Assembly (NCBI GenBank): GCA_023388835.1
Contig: JAEWFK010000043.1
Span: 1-22,427 of the forward strand
Direction: 5' to 3'
DNA: 22,427 bases
Source of the DNA: Pseudomonadota bacterium
Lineage (GTDB): Bacteria > Pseudomonadota > Gammaproteobacteria > Burkholderiales > Burkholderiaceae_B
Part shown: positions 1 through 7,189 of the stretch, in pieces
How positions within the stretch are numbered: position 1 is the stretch's first letter
Layout of the letters: the number at the start of each line of letters is the position of its first letter
The notes under the pieces: generated by a model
Told to the model about the DNA's origin: nothing
The model's input: only the letters and a program-made list of their open reading frames with translations
Database searches by the model: none
Position numbers and translations under genes: made by a program

Positions 1-685
1 CCGGCCGCGGCGAAAGCCGCCCGGCCAGCAGTAGCAGCGCCACGCAGACCCCTGAAATGATCAGCGCCAACATGTTGGCCAGGTCATCCCGCCCGGCCTG
101 CACGGCTTCATAGATGGCGATCGACAGCGTCTGAGTCTTGCCGGGAATGCTGCCGGCAATCATCAACGTTGCGCCGAATTCGCCCAGCGCCCGCACAAAG
201 CCCAGCATGACGCCCGCCATGATGCCGCGGCAGGCCAGGGGCAGGGTGATGCGCAGGAAGATGCCCGCTTCGCTGACGCCCAGCACGCGGCCCACCTGCT
301 CTTGCTGGGGATCGATGGATTCGAAGGCGGCGCGCGCCGGCTTGAAGACCAGAGGAAAGCTCACCACGGCGGCGGCCACGATGGCGCCATTGATGCTGAA
401 TATCAGGTGGATGCCCAGGGTGTCCTTGAGCCAGGGACCCAGGGCGCCCTGATTGCCGAATAGGACCAGCAGGTAATAGCCCAGTACCGTAGGCGGCAAC
501 ACCATGGGAAGTGTGCACAACGTATCTACGAAGTTGCGCAGCCAGCTTCGACTGCGCGCCAGGCCATAGCCGACCGCCACGCCCAACAGGCTGCTCATCA
601 CGGTGGCCCAGAACGCCACTTTCAGCGATAAATAGAGCGGTGTCAGCACACCGGCGAACAGAGCGGGTTCGTCCATCAGTTCCAT
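1..685 (-). CDS. modB: Molybdate ABC transporter permease ModB (3' end outside window)
   Basis: Inner-membrane permease of the ModABC molybdate importer. The reading frame is open from an ATG at 685 to the window edge, giving 228 codons without a stop, so the C-terminus is missing. The translation shows several hydrophobic segments, the PMVLPPTVLGYYLL stretch typical of ModB, and the cytoplasmic EAA loop (GVSEAGIFLRITLPLACRG) that contacts the ATPase. This is followed by the conserved RALGEFGATLMIAGSIPGKT region. modA ends 11 bp upstream, so the two genes are cotranscribed; the ATPase ModC would be expected just beyond the left edge. The start is uncertain: an ATG at 676 has a better-placed GGAA upstream and would remove three residues. 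Family assignment is secure. Confidence 0.93.
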   Translation of the reverse strand, partial: MELMDEPALFAGVLTPLYLSLKVAFWATVMSSLLGVAVGYGLARSRSWLRNFVDTLCTLPMVLPPTVLGYYLLVLFGNQGALGPWLKDTLGIHLIFSINGAIVAAAVVSFPLVFKPARAAFESIDPQQEQVGRVLGVSEAGIFLRITLPLACRGIMAGVMLGFVRALGEFGATLMIAGSIPGKTQTLSIAIYEAVQAGRDDLANMLALIISGVCVALLLLAGRLSPRP

Positions 686-696
686 GCGGCGCGCAG

Positions 697-1470
697 CTAG
701 CGGCCGGCCGCCCGTTCAAAACCGTACCGAGCCAGCACGTCTTGCCCTGCGGGCGAGACCACCAGCTTCAGAAAGCGCGTCGCCGCCGGCTTGTCTGCGC
801 CTTCTCGCAGCAAAGCAATGGGATAGGCGACGGGACGGTCCGCCGGCACGACGTACGATACCTTCACCTTGTCTTTCATCAGCGCCGCGTCAGAGCCATA
901 GACGAAGCCCGCCTCGACCTCGCCGCGTGCGACGTAGTCCAGTGCCTGACGTACATTCTGAGTCAGGATGATCTTATGCTGGACAGCACGCCACTGACCC
1001 GCCGCTTCCAATGCAAGCCGGGTGTAGCGCCCGACCGGGACGCTGTCCGGATTCCCAAGCGCGATGCGGTGGACGCCGTCGTCCTTCAGCGCGTTCAACG
1101 AGTCCAGCCTGGTCTTGGCGGAAACGGGCTGGATCAGCACCAGGGTATTCGTCGCGAAGATGCGGCGGCTGCCCGGCACGGTCATGCCGCCGGCTTCCGC
1201 CTTGTTCATGGTGTGCTCATCGGCACTGGCGAAAACATCGACGGGCGCGCCCTTGGCGATCTGCTGCAGCAAGGTTCCCGAGCCGCCAAAATTCAGCAGC
1301 ACCGTATCGCCGGGATGCCGCGCTTCGTACTCGCGGGCGATTTCCTTGAAGGCATCCGTGAGACTCGCGGCGGCCGATACCGTGATGGTTTCCGCGCAGG
1401 CGAGACACGCCGACAGGCCAAGAGCCAGCGACAAGGCGCTACGGATGAGTGTCGGACGGAGGCAATTCAT
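697..1470 (-). CDS. modA: Molybdate-binding periplasmic protein ModA
   Basis: Periplasmic receptor that delivers molybdate or tungstate to ModB. I chose the ATG at 1470 (257 aa); the frame continues upstream to 1581 but those residues are Arg/His-rich and do not look like a leader. The protein begins with a signal peptide (residues 1 to about 26, cleavage near ACA-ET). LSAC just before that site resembles a lipobox, so a lipoprotein is possible. The mature part has family hallmarks: VSAAASLTDAFKEIA with the oxyanion-binding Ser region, NFGGSGTLLQQIAKGAPVD, VFASAD, and ALGNPDSVPVGRYT. It is the first gene of the modAB unit and diverges from moaC. No strong ribosome-binding site is visible before the chosen start. 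Confidence 0.93.
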   Translation of the reverse strand: MNCLRPTLIRSALSLALGLSACLACAETITVSAAASLTDAFKEIAREYEARHPGDTVLLNFGGSGTLLQQIAKGAPVDVFASADEHTMNKAEAGGMTVPGSRRIFATNTLVLIQPVSAKTRLDSLNALKDDGVHRIALGNPDSVPVGRYTRLALEAAGQWRAVQHKIILTQNVRQALDYVARGEVEAGFVYGSDAALMKDKVKVSYVVPADRPVAYPIALLREGADKPAATRFLKLVVSPAGQDVLARYGFERAAGR

Positions 1471-1608
1471 GTCGGCCAGAATATAACGAAGCGAGAAGTG
1501 TGCCAGAGCCGCCAGGTGAAGTCCATGCGCGCGGCGTGGCTGGCGTCGCGTGGCCCGGCCACAAGAATTTGATACATTCACTGAGTTACCTCACGTACTC
1601 TCATCATC
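1471..1608. promoter_or_regulatory. Divergent intergenic region modA / moaC, with a possible ModE half-site
   Basis: This 138-bp region separates modA (minus) from moaC (plus) and must hold both promoters. At 1480-1490 the sequence AATATAACGAA resembles one half of the ModE operator (TATATAACGA type). I could not find a convincing second half, and it would sit only about 10 bp from the modA start codon. No clear -35/-10 pair stands out in either direction. Confidence 0.3.
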
Positions 1609-2106
1609 ATGACGATCTCGAACAAGGACACCCTGACGCACTTCGACGCCCAAGGCCAGGCCTGGATGGTCGATGTCGGGACCAAGAACGCCACCCATCG
1701 CAAGGCGGTGGCGCGCGGCAGCATTCGTGTGTCGGACCAGGCATTTGCGGCTCTGAACGATCCGGCGGGCGGCAGCCCGAAGGGCGACGTGCTTGGCGTC
1801 GCCCGCATCGCGGCCATACAGGGAGCCAAGCAGACTTCCACGCTGATACCGCTGTGCCACCCTTTGCCGCTGACCCACTTGAGCGTCGAATTCGTGCTGG
1901 ACGCAGAAGGGCATCGCGTCATCATTGAAACCTGCGCGGAAACCGTAGGAAAGACCGGCGTGGAGATGGAAGCGCTTACTGCCGCCTCCGTGGGCCTGCT
2001 TACCATCTACGACATGCTCAAGGCCATCGACAAAGGCATGACTATTGAAGCGGTCCACCTCGTCCGCAAGGAAGGCGGCAAAAGCGGCCTCTGGGAGCGG
2101 GACTGA
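1609..2106 (+). CDS. moaC: Cyclic pyranopterin monophosphate synthase MoaC
   Basis: Second step of molybdenum cofactor synthesis: converts the MoaA product, 3',8-cyclo-7,8-dihydro-GTP, to cyclic pyranopterin monophosphate in the cytoplasm. The 165-aa length is normal for the family. Visible motifs are LCHPLPLTH (residues 82-90), GVEMEALTA (117-125), IYDMLKAIDKGM (133-144) with the catalytic Asp135 and Lys138 equivalent to E. coli Asp128 and Lys131, and the C-terminal KEGGKSG. The ATG at 1609 is preceded by a pyrimidine-rich stretch without an obvious Shine-Dalgarno sequence, which is unusual in this window. It stands next to modAB, so molybdate uptake and cofactor assembly are side by side. 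Confidence 0.96.
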   Translation: MTISNKDTLTHFDAQGQAWMVDVGTKNATHRKAVARGSIRVSDQAFAALNDPAGGSPKGDVLGVARIAAIQGAKQTSTLIPLCHPLPLTHLSVEFVLDAEGHRVIIETCAETVGKTGVEMEALTAASVGLLTIYDMLKAIDKGMTIEAVHLVRKEGGKSGLWERD

Positions 2107-2131
2107 AGAAGCCGCGGTCTGACTCCAAGTT

Positions 2132-2163
2132 CAATTACAATGCAGAATTGTTGACAATATTGT
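2132..2163. promoter_or_regulatory. Clustered inverted repeats upstream of the GntR regulator (putative autoregulatory operator)
   Basis: Between moaC and the regulator gene lie nested inverted repeats: ACAAT (2137-2141) - 5 nt - ATTGT (2147-2151), then the perfect palindrome ACAATATTGT (2154-2163); CAATT/AATTG at 2132-2136 and 2146-2150 also pair. TTACAA (2135-2140) with a 17-nt spacer to TATTGT (2158-2163) is a possible sigma70 promoter overlapping them. The overlap of operator-like repeats and promoter suggests autoregulation (inference). Confidence 0.45.
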
Positions 2164-2211
2164 ATGCTTGATGCCTGGGGTTCAATGAAGGCATCGTTCA
2201 TGGAGACGCGT

Positions 2212-2925
2212 ATGGCTGCCACGGTCAATGGCAAGAAGGTGAAGGGGGATTCCGGCGCTGCCGTTCCGGGCGCCGCCACGCCGGGGCCCAGCATGGAAGC
2301 GATCATCGAGATTCTGCGGGAACGCATTGTGAACCAGGAGCTGCCGCCCGGAGCCAAGCTCAACGAGGTGGCGCTGACTCAGGAATTCAATGTGTCGCGC
2401 CCGCGCATACGCGAAGCCTTCGGCGTGCTGGAAGACCGCAAGCTGATCGAGCGTATTCCGAACCGCGGCGCGGTGGTGGCCCGGCTGGAACCGAACGACG
2501 TCATGGCGCTGTTCGAAGTCCGTGAAGTGTTGGAAGCGTTAGCGGTTCGCCTGGCGACTGAAAAGGCGGACCCGGCATCATGGGCCGACCTGATAGAACG
2601 CTTTGGCCAACCGGCGGACGAGGCGCTTGCGCGAGGCGAGCTAGACTACTACGTGACCAGCATACACCTATTTCGCGAACGGGCCTTGGCTGCGGCCGAC
2701 AATCCCGTGCTGGCCAATCAGATGGCCGCGATCTTCGATCGCACCAAGGTCTTGATACGCAGGTTGCTGCTGGTGCCCGGGCGCGCCCAGGAGGGCTTGA
2801 GGCAGCATCGGGAAATACTGCAGGCCATGGCGGCCGGCGATGCGGAAAAGGCAGAAATTCTCAAGCGCGCCAATATCCGCAGCTCGCGAGAGAATTTCCG
2901 CCATTATCAGAAGTACGTGCTCTGA
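2212..2925 (+). CDS. GntR-family transcriptional regulator, FCD subfamily
   Basis: DNA-binding regulator with an N-terminal winged helix-turn-helix and a C-terminal all-helical FCD ligand domain. The frame opens at 2164, but the ATG at 2212 is preceded by GGAG and avoids the inverted repeats upstream, giving 237 aa. The first 25 or so residues are a Gly/Ala/Pro-rich tail. The wHTH follows (IIEILRERIVNQELPPGAKLNEVALTQ region, then VSRPRIREAFGVLEDRKLIERIPNRGAVV). In the FCD domain the usual metal ligands seem mostly lost: the D-x-x-F-H position reads I-H-L-F-R, only the QHREIL histidine remains, and the last helix has RANI instead of a His. It faces the carboxylase operon tail to tail, 33 bp apart, and is the most likely local regulator of the island (inference). 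Confidence 0.9.
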   Translation: MAATVNGKKVKGDSGAAVPGAATPGPSMEAIIEILRERIVNQELPPGAKLNEVALTQEFNVSRPRIREAFGVLEDRKLIERIPNRGAVVARLEPNDVMALFEVREVLEALAVRLATEKADPASWADLIERFGQPADEALARGELDYYVTSIHLFRERALAAADNPVLANQMAAIFDRTKVLIRRLLLVPGRAQEGLRQHREILQAMAAGDAEKAEILKRANIRSSRENFRHYQKYVL

Positions 2926-2958
2926 ATCAGATGTACGGCCTAGGAACGGGCAGGCCCA

Positions 2959-3927
2959 TCACTGCGCCGTGATGCCGGCCTCGCCTGCCACCCGCTTCCA
3001 CATGGACACGTCGTCTTTGAGCGTTGTCTTGAACTCTTCGGCGCTCTGATTGGCCAGCGTCAGGCCGCCCGTCTGGATAAGGCGTTCCTTCACCGCCGGG
3101 TCCTGCAGCACGGTGTTGATTTCCTTGTTCAGCCGCTGAACCAGATCCTTGGGCATGCCGGCCGGCGCCATGACGCCGAAGAACAGGCTGCGGTTGTATT
3201 CCGGCACGCCTGCTTCCGCAAAGGTCGGCACATTGGGAATGAGCGAAGAACGCTGATCACCCGAAATCGCCAGGCCCTTAGCCCGATTGCCGTTGATGAC
3301 CGGCACGGCCAGCAACAGGGTTTCCATCATCGCGTCGATCTGGCTGCCCAACAGGGCGGCGCTGGCCTGACCGTTGCCCTTGTAGGGGATGTGCGTGAGT
3401 TCGATGCCGGTATTGCCGGAGAACGCTTCCATGGCCATGTGGGTCGAGCCGCCTACGCCGGAACTGCCGAAGTTCACCTCTCCCGGGTGCTTCTTCGCGT
3501 AGTCGAGGAACTCCTTCATATTGTTCACGGGCATTTTTTCCGAAGCCATGAGCACTGTCGGCAGATAGCCGATCAGCGACACAGGCTCGAGATCGGCCAG
3601 AACGGCATCCGCGCTCTTGTAGACCGCCGGATTCACGGCGATGGCGCTGGACACGGTCAACAAGGTGTAGCCGTCCGGGTCGGACCTTGCGGTTTCCTGT
3701 GCGGCGAGCGAGCCGCCCGCACCCACTTTGTTCTCCACCACAATCGGTTGCCCCATCCGTTTGCCCAGGGCGTCGGCCACCACCCGGCCCACGATGTCGG
3801 TCGCGCTGCCTGCGGAAAAGCCGATATACATCTTGATGGGCTTGGATGGGTAGTCGGCCGCGGCCGCGGCGAAGCTTGCGCTGCAAAGGCCGATGGCCAG
3901 GGCCACGGCGTTCAAGGTCTTTAACAT
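2959..3927 (-). CDS. Bug-family (TctC-like) tripartite tricarboxylate transporter substrate-binding protein
   Basis: Periplasmic solute receptor of the Bug/TctC family, which usually works with TctA/TctB membrane proteins; neither is present in the window. 322 aa starting at the ATG at 3927, with GGCAGGAGA as ribosome-binding site. A Sec signal peptide covers residues 1 to about 23 (cleavage near AAA-ADYP). Family motifs follow: YPSKPIKMYIGFSAGSATD, VVENKVGAGGS, DGYTLL, HIPYKGNGQASAALLGSQID, and VPTFAEAGVPEY. It is the last gene of the CoA-transferase/carboxylase operon, 45 bp after the biotin carboxylase, so it probably binds a substrate or precursor of that pathway. The ligand cannot be predicted; Bug ligands are mostly carboxylates. 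Confidence 0.93.
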   Translation of the reverse strand: MLKTLNAVALAIGLCSASFAAAAADYPSKPIKMYIGFSAGSATDIVGRVVADALGKRMGQPIVVENKVGAGGSLAAQETARSDPDGYTLLTVSSAIAVNPAVYKSADAVLADLEPVSLIGYLPTVLMASEKMPVNNMKEFLDYAKKHPGEVNFGSSGVGGSTHMAMEAFSGNTGIELTHIPYKGNGQASAALLGSQIDAMMETLLLAVPVINGNRAKGLAISGDQRSSLIPNVPTFAEAGVPEYNRSLFFGVMAPAGMPKDLVQRLNKEINTVLQDPAVKERLIQTGGLTLANQSAEEFKTTLKDDVSMWKRVAGEAGITAQ

Positions 3928-3972
3928 GTTTGTCTCCTGCCTGTATTTGTCGTGTTTTGCTCGAATGGTTTT

Positions 3973-5358
3973 CTAGCCCGCCACGGCTTCGCCCCGTTTC
4001 AGGAAATACCCGCCCACGAAGTCGGTGCTGACCTCGCACGCCAGGTAGCGCTCATCGCGCAGCAGCTCCCCCAGGAAGCGGGCATTCGTGCCCGGGCCTT
4101 CCAGCACCAGCGCATCAATGGCCCGGGCCAGCCGCTCGATGGCTTCCTGACGACCGGCGCCATGGGCGATCAGCTTTGCGATCATGGGGTCGTAAAAAGG
4201 CGTGATGCGGTCGCCGGCGCGCACACCGGTGTCGATGCGCAGGCCATCGCCGGCCTCCGGCCACACCAGCTCCTTGATGACGCCCGGTGATGGAAGAAAG
4301 TTCTTCTCGGGACGTTCCGCGTACAGCCTGACCTCGACCGCGTGCCCGTGAAGAGGAATGTCTTCCTGGCGCGGTGCGGGCAGGGTGCCCAGCGCGTGCC
4401 GGATTTGCCACTCTACAATGTCTATACCCGTCACGGCTTCGGTGGCCGGGTGCTCCACCTGGATACGCGTATTCATCTCCAGGAAGTAGGCTTCCTGGCG
4501 ATCGCAGTCGTAGATGAACTCCACCGTTCCGGCCCCGCTGTAGTTCTGCGAACGGCTCAGCGCGACCGCGGAAGTGCGCAGGGTTTCGCGGACGGCATCC
4601 GGCAGGTTGGGCGCCGGCGCCTCTTCGAGAATCTTCTGAAAGCGGCGCTGTATCGAGCATTCACGGTCGTAAAGGTGAACGGCGGAGCCGTCGCCGAAGC
4701 CAAAGACCTGCACCTCAATGTGGCGGGCGTTGCGCACCAGCCGTTCCAGATAGATGCCGGCGTTGCCGAAGGCCTTGTCCGCCATGGATTGCGTGGCGCC
4801 CACTACAGCCGGCAGGTCTTCCGGCTTCTCGACGGCGCGCATCCCGATGCCGCCGCCGCCGCCCGCCGCCTTCACCAGCAAGGGGTAGCCAATGTCTTCG
4901 CCGGCCTGTTCCAGGCCGGACGTATCGCCGGGGTAGTAACGCGAACTGCCCGGCAGGACCGGTACGCCGGCCGCCTTGGCGATCTTGCGCGCGCGTTCTT
5001 TGTCGCCCATGTCCGTAATGGACTGGGGAGACGGCCCGACCCAGGCCAGGCCGGCATCCATGACAGCCTGCGCGAATTCGGCGCTTTCCGATAGAAAGCC
5101 GTAGCCGGGATGGATGGCCGTGGCGCCTGTCTGCCGGGCGGCGTCCAGTATGCCTGCGATGCGCAGATAGCTTTCCCTCGCGGGCGCCGGCCCGATGGCG
5201 ACGGCTTCATCGGCCATCTGCACGTGGGCCGCTTCGGCATCGGCTTCCGAATAGACCGCCACCGTCGGAATACCCAGCTTCTTGGCGCTGCGGATGATGC
5301 GGCAGGCGATCTCGCCTCGATTGGCGATCAGCAACTTGTCCTGAGAGACTGAGTTCAT
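3973..5358 (-). CDS. Biotin carboxylase subunit of an acyl-CoA carboxylase
   Basis: ATP- and bicarbonate-dependent carboxylation of biotin on a separate carrier protein. The 461-aa protein has only the AccC-like biotin carboxylase domains and no fused carrier domain, unlike the roughly 650-aa alpha subunits of propionyl- or methylcrotonyl-CoA carboxylases. Visible motifs: KLLIANRGEIACRII at the N-terminus, HPGYGFLSE (83-91), the Gly-rich ATP loop KAAGGGGGIGM (163-173), RECSIQRR (232-239), and EMNTRIQVEHPATE (294-307) with the metal-binding and catalytic residues. Its ATG overlaps the TGA of the preceding carboxyltransferase gene (ATGA), indicating translational coupling. It is probably the dedicated biotin carboxylase for one or both carboxyltransferases in the island rather than the housekeeping AccC, which is usually paired with AccB. 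Confidence 0.94.
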   Translation of the reverse strand: MNSVSQDKLLIANRGEIACRIIRSAKKLGIPTVAVYSEADAEAAHVQMADEAVAIGPAPARESYLRIAGILDAARQTGATAIHPGYGFLSESAEFAQAVMDAGLAWVGPSPQSITDMGDKERARKIAKAAGVPVLPGSSRYYPGDTSGLEQAGEDIGYPLLVKAAGGGGGIGMRAVEKPEDLPAVVGATQSMADKAFGNAGIYLERLVRNARHIEVQVFGFGDGSAVHLYDRECSIQRRFQKILEEAPAPNLPDAVRETLRTSAVALSRSQNYSGAGTVEFIYDCDRQEAYFLEMNTRIQVEHPATEAVTGIDIVEWQIRHALGTLPAPRQEDIPLHGHAVEVRLYAERPEKNFLPSPGVIKELVWPEAGDGLRIDTGVRAGDRITPFYDPMIAKLIAHGAGRQEAIERLARAIDALVLEGPGTNARFLGELLRDERYLACEVSTDFVGGYFLKRGEAVAG

Positions 5359-6956
5359 GGCTGGACTCCGTAGCGGGGTTTGAGGCCGAGGTCCGCCTGC
5401 AGGCGCTTTTCAGCCAGGGCGATGAACTCGCACAGAATCGGGCGGGTTTCGCGCGGATCGATGATCTCTTCGACGGCGAAGGCCTCCGCCGTGCGATAGG
5501 GCGATGCGTAAGGCTTGAGTTCGGCCTCGAGCTCTCTTTCTTTCGCGACCGGGTCGTCCGCCGCCATGATTTCCTTGCGGAAGGCCGCCGCCACGCCGCC
5601 TTCCACAGGCAGCGAGCCCCATTCGGCCGACGGCCAGGCCAGCTTCATGTCGACGTCGTTCTTGTTGCAGGTCGCCATCCCAGCCATGCCGTAGCACTTG
5701 CGGATCACCAGGGTGAAGGTCGGCACCTTGAGCTTGCCGGCCACGCAGACGGCGCGCATGCCCTCGCGCAGTGTGCCTTCCTGCTCCGCCTTCAGCCCGA
5801 CCATGAAGCCGGGCACGTCGACGAAGAACACAAGGGGAATGTGGAAGGTGTCGCACAATTCCATGAAGTGGATCTGCTTGCGGGCCGAATGCACGTCCAT
5901 GGCACCGCCATAGACCATGGGATTGTTGGCGATGACCCCCACCGGCCGGCCATCGAGCCGCGCCAGCATGGTGATGACCGACTTCCCGTAAGAAGGGCGG
6001 ATCTCGAAGGTCGAGTCCTTATCGACCACCATCTGTACCAGGCGCTTCATGTTGTAGGCCTGGGTCCGTTTTTCAGGAACGATGGTGGCGAGTCCTTCAT
6101 CGCAGCGATCGGCGGGGTCCTCCGTCTGGACGACGGGCGGCATCTCCCAGACATTGCTGGGCATGAAGCTCAGGAAACGGCGGACCTGCTCCAGGGCGTC
6201 TTCTTCGGACTTGGCGGCGTTATGGATCGTGCCGGCCGTATCCACCGCCACCGACGCACCGCCCAGGTCGTTCTTGTCTATAGTTTGACCCAGCGAACGC
6301 TTCACTACGGGGGGGCCGGCCGCGAAGATCTGGCTGGTGTCCTTCACCATGACGGAAAAGTGCGACAGAATGGCGCGCCCGGCCGGGCCGCCCGCGGCGG
6401 TGCCCAGCACGGCCGACGCCACCGGCACCTCGCCCAGCAATTCCACCGAACGTTCAAAGCCGTGCACGCCAGGGAAGACGCTGTGGCCGCGCCGCTTGAT
6501 GGAGGTCACGCTGCCGCCGGCGCCATCGATCAGGTTCACGAGCGGAATGCGGTAGTGATGGGCCAGGTCTTCCACGAAGCCGCCCTGGCCGCCTTTGCGG
6601 CGGGAACTGCCGAAGGTCGTGCCGCCGCGCACAGTGAAGTCTTCTCCGCCCAGGGCGACGGGGCGGCCGTCGATGCGGGCCAGGCCTGCGACATACGGGG
6701 CGGGCGTGACGGCCGTGAGGCGGTTCTCGGAATCATAGGTGCCGGTGCCGGCCAAGGTACCGACTTCCCGGAAACTGCGAGCATCGACCAGCTTCTCAAT
6801 GCGTTCGCGCACCGTCAGGCGGCCATTGCGATGCTGGCGTTCGATCGCTTCGCGGCCGCCCATCTTCAGCGATTCGGCCCGACGGAAAGACAGCTCGGGA
6901 AACAGATTGGGTTCGTTGGCGTGTTCCATCTTTTCGGCTGCGTTCGATGGCTTCAT
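5355..6956 (-). CDS. Acyl-CoA carboxylase carboxyltransferase subunit (first of two)
   Basis: Carboxyltransferase that moves CO2 from carboxybiotin to an acyl-CoA. The ATG at 6956 (533 aa) overlaps the TGA of the biotin carrier gene as ATGA; a start five codons upstream would lie inside that gene. Both crotonase-like halves of the PccB/MccB type are present. The N-terminal half contains GRLTVRERIEKLVD (45-58) and the oxyanion-hole pair Gly189-Gly190 in GTAAGGPAG. The C-terminal half contains ANNPMVYGGAMD, VDVPGFMVG, and RKCYGMAGM (419-427). The residue equivalent to Asp422 of Streptomyces PccB, a known specificity determinant, is Met427, so the acyl pocket should differ from propionyl-CoA carboxylase. 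The substrate is unknown. Confidence 0.92.
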   Translation of the reverse strand: MKPSNAAEKMEHANEPNLFPELSFRRAESLKMGGREAIERQHRNGRLTVRERIEKLVDARSFREVGTLAGTGTYDSENRLTAVTPAPYVAGLARIDGRPVALGGEDFTVRGGTTFGSSRRKGGQGGFVEDLAHHYRIPLVNLIDGAGGSVTSIKRRGHSVFPGVHGFERSVELLGEVPVASAVLGTAAGGPAGRAILSHFSVMVKDTSQIFAAGPPVVKRSLGQTIDKNDLGGASVAVDTAGTIHNAAKSEEDALEQVRRFLSFMPSNVWEMPPVVQTEDPADRCDEGLATIVPEKRTQAYNMKRLVQMVVDKDSTFEIRPSYGKSVITMLARLDGRPVGVIANNPMVYGGAMDVHSARKQIHFMELCDTFHIPLVFFVDVPGFMVGLKAEQEGTLREGMRAVCVAGKLKVPTFTLVIRKCYGMAGMATCNKNDVDMKLAWPSAEWGSLPVEGGVAAAFRKEIMAADDPVAKERELEAELKPYASPYRTAEAFAVEEIIDPRETRPILCEFIALAEKRLQADLGLKPRYGVQP

Positions 6957-7174
6957 GATTCCACCACACACAAAACCTGGTCGTCCTCGACGCTCTCGCC
7001 GGGCGCGACGTTCAGGGCCGCGATGACGCCGGCAGATGTCGCTTCGACGGGAATTTCCATCTTCATCGATTCCAGAATCATGATGATGTCGCCTTCATTC
7101 ACTTGATCGCCGACCGCGAGTTCCACCTTCCATACGGTGCCGGTGACGGGTGAGCCAATTTCTGTCTGTGCCAT
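6953..7174 (-). CDS. Biotin carrier protein (BCCP-like), stand-alone
   Basis: A 73-aa biotinyl/lipoyl-attachment protein consisting of little more than the carrier domain. The biotinylation motif ESMKME lies at 35-40, with Lys38 the predicted biotin site, and the symmetric SPVTGTVWKVELAVGD and TSAGVIAALNVAPGE strands surround it. Full AccB proteins have a longer N-terminal extension and linker that is absent here. It lies 15 bp after the CoA-transferase gene with an AGGAA ribosome-binding site, and its stop overlaps the carboxyltransferase start. The position strongly suggests it carries CO2 between the biotin carboxylase and the carboxyltransferase of this operon; it may also serve the second carboxyltransferase at 12990-14561. 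Confidence 0.95.
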   Translation of the reverse strand: MAQTEIGSPVTGTVWKVELAVGDQVNEGDIIMILESMKMEIPVEATSAGVIAALNVAPGESVEDDQVLCVVES

Positions 7175-7189
7175 GATGAGTTTCCTTGA

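Noticed and set aside
108..719. 203-codon minus-strand frame over modB
   Set aside because: Another frame of the same strand gives an unmistakable ModB protein that is open to the window edge; this one is a shadow.
2937..2956. GGCCT/AGGCC inverted repeat between the GntR and Bug genes as a terminator
   Set aside because: Only 5-bp arms with a 10-nt loop and no T-run; not distinguishable from chance in GC-rich DNA.
5841..7106. 421-codon plus-strand open frame
   Set aside because: Mirror of the first carboxyltransferase and biotin carrier genes; His/Ala/Gly-rich and without motifs.
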